Position numbers and translations under genes: made by a program. The notes below the pieces were generated by a model. The model worked only from the letters and a program-made list of their open reading frames with translations, searched no databases and was not told where the DNA came from. 64,000 nucleotides of DNA from contig NW_024037063.1 in assembly GCF_015706575.1 (NCBI RefSeq), forward strand, positions 9,176,927 through 9,240,926. Reading direction: 5' to 3'. This stretch comes from Patiria miniata (Eukaryota > Echinodermata > Asteroidea > Valvatida > Asterinidae). How positions within the stretch are numbered: position 1 is the stretch's first letter; each line of letters starts with the position of its first letter. This document shows positions 1 through 12,300 of the stretch, in pieces.

Positions 1-212
1 AGGAACTCGGAAATTGTACGGGGAATGCATCTTTAAAGTGCATTCTTCTGGAACTTACTTGTTGTTTACAATTCATTATTTATTTACTCAAACGTTGAAA
101 GTATCCCCCCCTCAAAAAACAAAGTATGGAATTTAATTACTGAAACAAGACTGGAACATGGACCTCTAGATTGGAAATTTCATTTTAAGCTAGAATAGAA
201 TTTTCTTTACAG

Positions 213-301
213 ATTTAACAGCAATCAATTGCCAACAGGAGGCGTCACTACGGACTGCACCATAGAAATCAAATCGGCACAATCATGGAAGAGTAAAACA
301 G
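213..301 (+). CDS. Roco exon a (switch I of Roc)
   Basis: Acceptor TTTCTTTACAG precedes the exon and GTATAA follows it. One base completes an upstream codon; 29 codons follow and one base is left over. The product contains TTDCTIEI followed by a Trp, which aligns with the Roc switch I pattern T-(T/x)-D-G-I-x-I-x-x-W; the usual Gly is Cys here. The P-loop should be in the previous exon, outside the window. Confidence 0.75.
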
Positions 302-3300
302 GTATAAATATTTAAATCATTGTTTTTCTGCTATAGTTAAAATATGATATTGTTGTTGATTTGAATATGTCATTCAGACAAAAAAATGCGTTTAGGTACG
401 GCGGAGTTAGAGAGCAAAGGTTCTGTACCGTTTGGATAGGTATTGGTACAAAATTTAAAATAGCAAGGAACACCCTCTTAGACACCCAGAAGGCATGCAG
501 TCTATCTGGTTAACATACCTGAGACGTACTGATGTCACACCATATTATTATATGTTTCTTTCTTTCGAGAGTCAAGTGGGAACAAGGGGACATTGCACCA
601 ACTATTGTATGAAGTGAAAAGCAAAATTTGCAAACAAAGCATGACATCATTTTGTCTTAGGAATATTTGAAGCCATTGCTAAGGTAGAACGAAGCTTTGC
701 GCTACGTCGTTGGCATGCATTTTGGCAACTCTCTTGGTCACATTAGCAATGTGCACGTACAGCCTACACGCTATGGACAGCACTATAATGTATACACTGC
801 TTTAAGACTGTGTTGGTGCAAGAAAGAACGTACAAGACATTTCCATGAAATTAGAGCGCTATCAGTTCTCGTTCCTTCATGCACAAGTCCGGATCCAGAA
901 CATTTTGGGCGGGAGGGGGTTCCCAAAAATATTATCTTCCTGAAAAGTTGGTCGAAAAATTTTCCACCCAAAATTTAATATGAAACGCAAAAGGAGGGCT
1001 TGCAAATGTATTGCTTTTATTGAGTTTTGTGGGTGGTTTTTTTTTGTGGGGGGGGACGTGGAAAACAAGATTTTTTTGGGTTGGGGCGTGCCCTCCTGCC
1101 CCCGTATCCGTAGAAAAGTCTCTGAATCGACTTTGCCACAGACATGTTAAATTCACGTGCTTGTGAACTATATTAAAACTAATAACTTTGAATACTGTGC
1201 TCTAAATGCCGGCCTCCATGTCGCAATTATTTGCGCCAATATTGACGCCAAAATTCAAGACATGGACCCAAGTCGCAAATATTGACGCCAATATTGACGC
1301 CAATGGTCTCCAAGTCGCAAATATTGACGCCAATATTGACGCCAATATTCACAACATAGCCTCCATGTCGCAAATATTGACGCCAATATTGACGCCAATA
1401 TTCACGACATGACCCCAAGTCGCAAATGTTGACGCCAATATTGACGCCAATATTCACGACATGGCCTAAGTCGCAAACCCACTCAGGCGTGAATATTCTT
1501 CTTTTTATTAGCAATCTAGGTAAGCAATTCAAGTTTTAGTATTGTGTTTGTGTTAGCGCGGACTTCCTTCGCTGCTAGGATACGGACGTCCAATCAGTGT
1601 GACCGTAACGTCAGAGCCACATTCTGCTAAATGCACATAAACAAAACCCAGAATTACTCGAAATACACTATAAACACTTAAAATCACATGAAGATTGGTA
1701 GTATTACCTTAACTAAGGTTCAAATTATATTATAAACAATCTATAGCCATATAAAGATGTTATGAAAATATACCGTAAATTTCGGGCAAAACGCGGATCC
1801 GGCCACGACGACGCTTCCCAGTGAACTTCAGCACCTAGACCCAAAGTTGTAACGAGTCACTGATTTTTGTGACTCGAGTCGAGTCGAGTCATTTTGAAGA
1901 AGTGACTCCAGTCGAGTCGAGTCATTTTAAAGAAGTGACTCGAGTCGAGCCGAGTCATAATAGGTCAAAAGGTCGAGTCGAGTCGAGTCAAATATTTAGC
2001 TCGAGTCAATTCGGGTCACGATTATTTGAACACTTTGTATACCAAAATTTATAAAAGGAGGCCATAACTTTAGCGAGCGTTCGAATCCAAGAGCTTTATA
2101 AGAAATCGCCCAAAACCAATGATGAATCAGCGAATTAGCAAAATGTGTTTAAAAATCTGGTTCCTGGATAGTATTTTGTGCGTTCTAGAACCATGAGGTG
2201 GGAGTATGTGACACTTGTATATTTGTACTTGTATATTTGTACATGACTGCTATTCGCGAAGTAAAGTGAGCATAAATTCTGCACCGTAAGTCACTGCAAA
2301 TACTTTTCACAAAGTTGCGCTTTTTATTTTTGGGACTCGATCGAGTCTTATTAGCCTTCGCTCGAGTCGAGTCGAGTCTTCTGATGAAAGACACGAGTCG
2401 AGTCAAGTCATTTGCTCGCAGTGACTCGAGTCGAGTTGAGTCATTTACCCTTAGCGACTCGAGTCAAATCGAGTGACCAAAAATTGTGACATGAGTCTGA
2501 CTCGAGTTGAGTCATTGACTCGAGTCATTACAACTTTACCTAGACCAACCAACCTGTCCCATTATGCCAGAGTTTGCACCATTTTTTGTTCAAATTGGCT
2601 GTTTTTCTCATCAATCAAATTCACGACCGTTTTTGCTGAATTCTGCCAGAAACCTGCCCAAAAAAAAATCCATTTTGTCAAATTTTCTGTCAAACTCTCG
2701 TTTTTTTTAACCAAAATTCGGTCAAAGTTAGCCGAAAATCGGCTAAAAAGGTCACCTTGCGTCCAATGTACATGTACTTCATGGCTCGCGCTACCCCTCA
2801 CGACGAACGTTCAGCCAGAGATCGGTGTGTCTGGGTGCCAGACTGTGTGGGTAACGGACATCCCAAGTTGCTGTGAAAAAAAAATTACGAATGAGTGGGC
2901 TTTACAACTTGGGCCTGTTGTGAATATTGGCGTCAATATTAGCGTCAATATTTGCGACATAGAGACCATGTCGTGAAAATTGGCGTCAATATTGGCGTCA
3001 ATATTTGCGACATGGAGACCATGTCGTGAATATTGACGTCAATATTGGCGTCAATATTTGCGACATGGAGACCATGTCGCGAATATTGGCGTCAATGTTG
3101 GCGTCAATATTTGCGACATGGAGGCCATGTCGTGAATATTGGCGTCAATATTGGCGTCAATATTTGCGACATTAAGACCATGTCGTGAATATTGGCGTCA
3201 ATATTTGCGTCAATATTTGCGACTTAGGTCCATGTCGTGAATATTGGCGTCAATATTGGCGTCAATATTTGCGACTTGGGTCCATGTCGTGAATATTGGC

Positions 3301-6300
3301 GTCAATATTGCGTCAATATATATGTGTGATGTCCCTTTAAAGCCACCATACATACACAATACTCAGACAGTGTGTACAGATCAGTGGTTTAAAAGAACAG
3401 TATTATGACCAAATTCATTGTATCAGGGGGCATAAGCATTGTTGGCAAAAAGTGTAATGGAACACTCATTTACTTCGGTATTGGAAATATCAACAATATA
3501 TCAAGCATAGCCATATAAAGAAAATGAACATCTTCAATATTACGGATAGGGCTATGGCCTAGCTCTATGCTTGGACTTACCAATTGGCGATGGCTATCAC
3601 CCTGCATATCGTTATGAATACAAAGGTTAATTATCATTACCAAAAGAAAAAGAAAAAAATGCATATACAGAACCAAAAAAAATCCCATTTTTGGAATTAA
3701 ATTGCTAAAAACTCTACAAGCTTTGTTTTGTTTTTGTTTTTGTTAAGTTAATAAACACTTGTTTATAGCCTTCTTGTAGACTGATTCCCCGTCCTTGTAA
3801 TTATCAATAAGGGGTATTATTAATTGCCACAGGAAGTTTTATAGGCAGTTTTTGACGTCCCAATGTAAAGTATTCGGGTTAGACAAAATGGACAATACAT
3901 ATGGTTAGACAATACATATACACAGTTTTCAGAAAATCACAAACATTTTGTTATACATGTAACTATAATAAGGAGCATTTTGGAGGCTTTAAGAAAAGCC
4001 AACAGTTTGAACGTTTGTGATGTTTGTTATTGCGTTCACTGTGGCAATTTACAGCGCGTTAACTTTTTGGTGGCATTGTTATGCCCTTTTCTCATCTTTT
4101 TTGTATAGTTTTTTTTGTAGGGTTTTTTTTCTAGTGAGTCTGCATGTGTACCTTTTACAATTGTTTCGTTTAAATTGTATATGTATAGGTGATTCAACCA
4201 GCCTCAATCGCGAGTTGATGATTGCCCTTGAAACAGAAAAAGATAAAGTAAGTTACCAGTACAGCACATCAATAGAAATATAAGGTTGACTCCTGTCAGT
4301 ACAACCTCAGCCGGAAATGTTTGTTATATAGTTTTACATAAAGTGGAGCACTGATCACATTTATTGTGCATATATGCTAAGTTGCCAACGAGAGTTTATG
4401 TTCACTATTACCGAAACATTTCGGTTGTTGTAAAACAGTTTGTTTTGTTGAACTGCAATTTGTGTTGATTCAGCTGGGTTTTTTTTCTCAAATCAGAAAA
4501 GCCCCCTTTTTAGTAAGAGTATAGACATGCAGAATATCAAATTAAAACTTAGTACATGTATGTGGGTTTGTCTTGGAGCCCCCTAGTAGCCTATTGGTTG
4601 TGGGCCCCATATGTCAAGGGTTAAGGTAATTATTGTTTAACCATGGGCTTAGCGGGGCATTGGAGTTTATCAACACATCATGGGCCACAAAGTAGCATTA
4701 AGGATAACAAAGACCCTTGTAGTTAATCCCTCTTTTCAACCACATATGTAGGGGATATTTTACAGTCACTTTCCTGCAGTATGGTGCATGTATTAGTATG
4801 TTTTAATACAATTTCAAATTCTGAAGAGTGCCAAAACTCTCATTGCAGGCTGTTACAACTGATAATGTAGTAACCAACGGATAACGTATCACCAACCGAT
4901 AATGTATCAAAAATTGACCGATATCGTATCACTAACCGATAATGTACCAAAAATTGACTGATAGTGTAGTAAAATTTGTATCCGATAATGTATCACGTGT
5001 CGACGGAAAATGTAACTACAAAATAAGTGTATTCGATAATGTATCACCACGGAACGGATACTGTATCAACCGATAATGTATCAAAAATCAACCGATAATG
5101 TATATGGGGAAAAGGTGTACACAAATGTTTGTTTTATGTCCGATTATCCCGCCCCACGTTTTGACCTGGGAGGGGGGGGGGGTTGGGCTAGTTGATCACC
5201 CCCACCCCCCATTATTTTGTATTTAGTGAAAAAGGGCAGATTTTGAGGTATTTTTCAAACTTTCAAAAACAAAAAAAAATCAAAAACTTGGGGAAGGGGG
5301 TATCATATTTCAATAGGGGTCGACAAGGGACCCATGAAGCTTGATCGCATCTAGACTATCTTCGACGATTGCCGCCTAAATCCGGTAAACCTGTTTCATT
5401 GTATCTTTTGTGACAGCTCAAGTTACATGATAATTTTCAGATAGTAGTTTTGCTATACACATGCTTTGCCACTCGTATGTGTTCCCGGTTCATGCACAGC
5501 GCGTATTTTGAATGATGCACAATTATTGGCGAAGGGAATAGTCTGGAAGACCATCGCAAGTTAAATTGAACGTATGCGCGAGCCGACGTTGCCTGACGCT
5601 CATGCGAAGACGCTGCTGCTAATAACCACATTCTGGCACATTCTGGAAGTGGTGTGGAACTTTGCGCGCGAACCAGTACAGTACAGTACGCACATGCTGT
5701 GTCCCGTCCATTGATCTCCATACGGAGATCAATGGTCCCGTAGTGGTAAAACGCGCCCTCTTGTGTCGCAGCACGGAGCCCATATGGAGGCCAAGTGTCC
5801 GGAGAAAAGAACTTGTCCACATTTCGGCGCGAATGTGCGAGTGCGGTTACCCCCCCCCCCCTTGACATCAAAAGCTGTATACGCCACTAGCCTAGGCCCA
5901 CTTGGAAGTAGAGCGTCTCCAATTAAAAAAAAAATTCGTAATGATAAACTTTCTCGAGTGGGGACTTATCATAGTAAAGGCACTTATTAGACTTTAATTA
6001 ATTTGCAATATTTCCACCTTTTCCCAATACTGATACATTATCGGTTGATTTTTGATGCATTATCGGTTGATACAGTATCCGTTCCGTGGTGATACATTAT
6101 TGGATACACTTATTTTGTAGTTACATTATCCGTCGACACGTGATACATTATCGGATACAAAATTTACTACACTATCAGTCAATTTTTGGTACATTATCGG
6201 TTAGTGATACAATATCGGTCATTTTGTGATACATTAACGGTTGGTGAGACGTTATTGGTTGGTTACTACATTATCAGTTGTAACACAGGCTTATGTACAC

Positions 6301-9300
6301 GTGTATGTATTAATGTCGCCAAAGCTTTCACATTGCTCAATGAATGTGACACAGTAGTTTTGCTTCTTCTGTTTAGCACATTGACATGGAACCTTTACAG
6401 CCTAGCCCTACACACCAACTACAATCATCATCAGCAGGTTAGCAATATTATCATGTTAAGAATTGTTATGCTTTCACATTTCATTCAAATAAGAGAGTTC
6501 AGATGTTTTGTAAACATTGTTCATCAAATTAACACCAGGTGGGAAGCATATACCGGTATCAAGGTCATTCAAAATCATTGGAAAGGTAATGTCTGAGGGA
6601 GTACATACACAACAGAGTGCAGAACAGCCTACTCTCAACATCTGGGACTTTGCTGGCCAAGATTTGTACTACACAACGCACCAGGTATGCTCTATTTTTA
6701 GCTGCGGACAGCATCTCAACAAGTCGTCGTGTCTCTCCGTTAGTTGTTCGGTCGCTGGGTAGGTCGGTGGGTCGGTGGGTCAGTCGGTTGGTTAGTTGGT
6801 TAGTTAGTTAGTTAGTTGGTAACAAACATTCCAGTAACAGCCTTGCATGGGTATAAATCACCTCGTCCCCCGGGACCTGGCAATGGGTATATATCAAATC
6901 TTGCCCTGGCCCTCTGTTGTGCCACGTTAATAGATCCCAGTCTACCAATTTAATGCAGTCCTGGAAAATCGAGTCACTAAGGTAAAAAGCTGATTTTTGT
7001 ACTGGAAACAATATTTTTTTTCCAGAAATTACATGGCACAATCATGCATGAACACAAACGCGTTGGCCCGCAGCTTCCGAGATCATTTCGAGCTTGTTTT
7101 GAATTAAACATTTACATGTAATTCTGTGCTGTATGGTGGGGCAGCTGCTATGCCACCTGCATGTTAGTATGCCTGAGGTGATATTCAGCCTTTTAAAAGC
7201 CAGAGTTCTTTCCATACCAGGATTTCCATACCGGCTTTAGACCGAATAAGGAGAGTCCCGCTCTTAATTCAAAACTTCAAATTAAATAATTTTTTTGTTT
7301 CCTTCGATGTCTCTTCATGATCATGACTATTGTAATGCCAGAAAATTATCAATTCAAATTTGAAAATCTGTTTTTCAGTGTGTTACAGCCAAAGATCACG
7401 TATATGCTAACTTTATTAATATCACCATGTTTGCCCATCTTACTGCTCGATTCCTGTTCATTCTCAACTCAAAAGACTCGAGAAAGCGCTTTGCATTGAA
7501 CAGCCTTATCCTTTTATACCCTGAAACTCTTCGTTTCAATTTGAAAATAGGGGTGGCTGTCTAAACAATCTCATGTCTTTACAACAACAAAAATTGTTAG
7601 GAGTTTTTCTTTATTTCTCTTTTTTATGCCCCGCGGCGAAACCGAAGGGGCATACTGTTTCCGCCTTGTCCTTCCGTGTGTGTGGACGTGTGAGTTTGTG
7701 TTACATACCCTATGTGGACTTGTGAACAAAAGAGGTCCACATAATGCAGGTTGTGTTAACCTTATGTGGACTAAGCCGTGTCCACATAAGGTTTTGCCCT
7801 TTCTGGAAAACAGGTTTAGAGGCATTTTTGGGTTAGGTTTATCTGTAGCAGAATGAAGAGAAACACTATAGGGAATCATAAAAAAAAATAGGGTTAAAAG
7901 AGTTTTCACAGTTTAAGTAAAGTTATTTTTTGTACCGAGTTTTCTTAACTACACGAAAACAAAGCAATGTCCACACTAGGTATGTAATGTAAGTCTGGGT
8001 GTGTGGGTGTGTGTGTGTGTGTGGGTGTTTTGTATTGTATTACGCTCGAGGACAGACAACAAAAGGAGCACAAAGGGGCCTTTGACCCTCGGACGACGGT
8101 GCCTATTGTTAAAACCGGTCCTCAATCGTACGGTTATGTGCTTAGTCTATGGGAAAGTGTTATATTAGAGGGACAAAGGGAAACACAATAGGTTGTCCTC
8201 AGGCGTATAGTAAAAAAAGACTGTGTGAGCTTGTCTTACATACGCAGTGTGGACTTCCGAACAAAAGACGTCCACATAATGTAGGTAGCAGCGACGAAGT
8301 GTGGACTTGCCCACGTCCACACAGTGTTTCCCCATTTCTGGAAAACAGGTTTAGAGGCATTTTTGGGTTAGGTTTATCTGTAGCAGAATGAAGAGAAACA
8401 CTAAAGGGAATCATTGAAAAAAAATTGGGTTGTAAGAGTTTTCACAGTTTGAGAAAAATGAGTTTTTCCACTGGTGTTCCTTAACTACACGAAAAGAAAG
8501 GAAAGTCCACACTAGGTATGTGAAACAAGTCGGGGTGTGTGTGCGTGGGTGTGTCCGGATAAATCTTGTCAGCGCGATAACTTGAGAAATACTTTACATA
8601 TGAACTTCAAATTTGGTTTATAGATTGTCCTTGGCAATTCTAAGAAGCCTGTTGCATTTGGGGCCGAAGGGTCAAGGGTCAAAGTCAAAGTGGCTAAAAC
8701 AAAAGAAATGTTGTCAGCATGATAACTTGAGATATACTTTACACATGAACTTCAAATTTGGTTTGTGGATTGTCCTTAGTAATAGTAAGAAACCTATTGC
8801 ATTTGGGGCCGAAAGGTCAAGGGTCAAGGTCACAGTGGCTAAAACAATAGACATTTTGTCAGCTCGATAACTTGAGAAATACTCTACATATGAACTTTAA
8901 ATTCGGTTTGTGGATTGTCCTTGGCAATTCTAAGAAGCCTTTTGCATTTGGGGCCGAAGGGTCAAGGGTCAAGGGTCAAGGTCACAGTGGCTAAAACAAA
9001 AGAAATGTTGTCAGCGTGATAACTTGAGATATACTTTACACATGAACTTCAAATTTGGTTTGTGGATTGTCCTTAGTAATCGTAAGAAACCTATAACATT
9101 TGGGGCCAAAAGGTCAAGGGCCAAGGTCACAGTGGCTAAAACAATAGAAATTTTGTCAGCGCGATAACTTGAGAAATACTTTACATATGAATTTCATATT
9201 TGGTTTGTGGATTGTCCTTGGCAATCCTAACAAGCCTATTGCATTTGGGGCTAAAAGGCCAAGGTCACAGTGGCTAAAACAAAAGAAATTTTGTCAGCGC

Positions 9301-12300
9301 GATAACTTGAGAAATATTTTACATATGAACTTCAAATTTGGTTTGTGTATTGTTCTTGGTAATCCTAAGAAGCCTATCGCATTTGGGGCCGAAAGGTCAA
9401 GGGTCAAGGTCGCAGTGGCTGAAACAATAGAAATTTTTGTAAGCGCGATAACTTGAGAAATTCTTTACATATGAACTTCAAATTTGGTTCGTGGATCGTT
9501 CTTGGCAATCCTAACAAGCATATCGCATTTGGGGCCACAAGGTCAAGGGTCAAAGTCACAGTGGCTAAAACAAAAGAAATATTGTCAGCGCGATAACTTG
9601 AGAAATACTTTACATGTGAACTTAAAATTTGGTTTGTGGATCGTTCTTGGTAATCCAAATAGGCCTATCGCATTGGGGGTCGAAAGGTCAAGGTCACAGT
9701 GGCTAAAACAATAGACATCTTGTATTTATTCTGAGATCATAGGGATTAGGGATTAATTCATATAGAACCTACTGAAGGCACTAATGCCGTCAATGAACTT
9801 TCCATGTGACCAAGGTACATAAGTTGATGTTAAAAGAGTGGTGTTATGTCATTGGAACAGCCACGGTTGCGGGACATTTGTGTTTGTAAACAAACCTCCC
9901 TTGTTTTTCATGGATGATAGGTAAATTCCGCGACTTTTAAACGGTAGGCCACATGATATAAACATGTAACTTTGACTAAAGATCAAACCAAATCCTGAGA
10001 TGCGCATATGACTTGGACGTCGTGAAGAAGTCATCAGGTATCGAATTACAAGCGATTTTATCTGAAAAAGTGACACTTTTTGTTCGATTGTAACTAATTA
10101 ACTAAATGAATATTCATATTCATACTTTTGACCTTACCTTCCTGAGTAACCGGAAGGTCAAAGTTAGGAGAGTTCAAAATATAGAAATGAGCCTCAAATT
10201 ATAGCAAATCATGATTTTTTTCTCCAAACGGTTCACGTGGTGATAATGCTGTCAATTTTGTGACGTCATCAAATTACAAACCGTTTAAAAGAAAACATTG
10301 ACAAAATAGTTTTAACTATCCCTTTTGGACTAAATAGAGTTTCGTGTTCATTTTTCTTGAGTTAGTAGATGGTGGTTTGGTAACACCACTGATTCCAAGG
10401 CACAAAACCACTTGACCTTCACTTTCGGTGTTGCCGAAAGTGCAATGAAAATGGAATATAACTTGAAGCATTTTGCTATAGACAAATGAGTTATGGAAAT
10501 GTTTAGTTAGGATTGTCTAACACAAAAAAGTCATATGATGTCATCACCCGAAATGGCGCCATCTTACGTCACATCACATACAGTTGAACTTGCTTACATG
10601 TAAAAATTCATTCGTTATTTTGTTTAAACTGCTTTAAATATTCCTTTGACAACCGCAAGTGACCTTTAATTATTCTTCTTTACTCACCATTATTCACCAT
10701 TTGACCCGTGCCTTTTTTAATGACTGTATTAATATCAAAAGAATAAGGATACCCACGTCATCAAACTGGACGTTATGTGTTGTTCATTCATTATGATATC
10801 TATATTTTCAGAGGTTTTTCACATCATGATGAACATTTATCCTCTCTGAACTAAATCACTACTTATTTTGCACATTTTAATTATTCAAACTGGCATTGTT
10901 GTAGTCGAGTTCTTCTTTCCGAGTACCGAGTACTGCCGAGTACTTAGGTTGCCGAGTACGAGTACAAGTACGAGTACTTGTACCTCCGAGTACAAGAACG
11001 GGTCTCTGAGTACGTGCACGTGTACTTCCAAGTACGAGTACGAGTACGAGTACTTGTACTGGTACTTCCGAGTACGAGTACGAGTACGAGTACTCGCATT
11101 TCCGAATACGGCCATACAGCAAATGGTTCATTGTGCGTAATTGGCCCAGGCCCAGTCAGAACGATATAGACCCCACTCACGGCTAGCTGTTAAATGTGTT
11201 TGTCCGGACTTGCACAGAGAAAAATTAGGAAGTCTCGATTTCTCCACAAGCCAATCAACCATTTCAAACTGAAAGTATCGATAAAATAAGGCCATGGTAA
11301 GTGAAGCTATAACATTAGTCCCCGGCCGAGTAGTGCTATTCAAGTACGAGTACTTTAATGATCGAGTACAATGTTGACATGTCGAGTACGAGTACTTTGC
11401 TGCCCGAGTACGAGTACCGTCATTTCGAGTATGAATACTTTGACATTCGAGTACGAGTACGAGTACGAATACTTCATAAAAAGTACTCGAGTAGTACTCG
11501 AGTACGAGTAACGAGTACGAGTACTACAACACTGCAAACTGGAAATAACGTATACGTGTACGGGGGGATAACCAGAACACTTTCCTTATTGATCTTTTTA
11601 AGGTACCCCTCTAAAACTATAAGTCATCAGTGTTTGTAAATGTGCATTTCTAAATGTTCTTTTCAACTTTCATTTTGTTTGTATATACATGCATTTAAGT
11701 ACATTTAATGTTCTTGTAGACATTCCTGTCTTCTCGGGCGATCTACCTGGTTGTTTTCAACCTCTGTCACGATCTTGACGAACCAATGCCAGTCCAGGAT
11801 CAGGTAAGATGTAAAGATGTAAGCACAAATTGTCTTGCTTGGAACGAGATACATATCGAAACTTAGTTTCAAAGCAATAATTTTATCTGTAGTGATCTAA
11901 ATTAATTAAAAGGCAACAAACGAACACCTTTCGTAACGATATATATCCAGAACAAACCATGTGTGTCAGATTAATTATATGTGCTCATATTTCTCTGCCA
12001 TCCACTATTTGGCCTACTGGTGCTTTGTTTTTTATACTAAAAGAAAACATACTTTTATATGGACTGATTGATTTCCTGCCAATTTGGTCATCATGTTGAT
12101 TGCAGTTAAGAACAACTACATGTACATAGTTTCCACAAAATTTCACAATATTTTTAAACTTAATTGTAGAATTAATAGGTATAATTCTATTTAGGCTGTT
12201 TCACTTATCCTTAAAATACCTTGAAAATGATTGCCAGATATCACTATACATGTACAAGTTCATGCAGCATGAATGTTATTACATGTACATGTTGGTATAT

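Noticed and set aside
1206-1532. Asn/Ile-rich repeat proteins in the GTCAATATTGAC arrays
   Set aside because: Open frames on both strands come from the repeat unit and have no start context or partner exon.
2760-2880. Possible zinc-finger transposase start (CVWVPDCVGNGHPK)
   Set aside because: A short frame with two Cys and a His, but no continuation and no match to a THAP or BED pattern.
8149-9714. Series of 70-95 codon frames with LHMNFKFGLWIVLGN
   Set aside because: They follow the 145-bp minisatellite unit and occur in every copy and on both strands.
10868-11180. Tyr/Arg/Ser/Thr-rich proteins on both strands
   Set aside because: Every frame through the CGAGTAC array is open because the repeat has no stop; they are artefacts.
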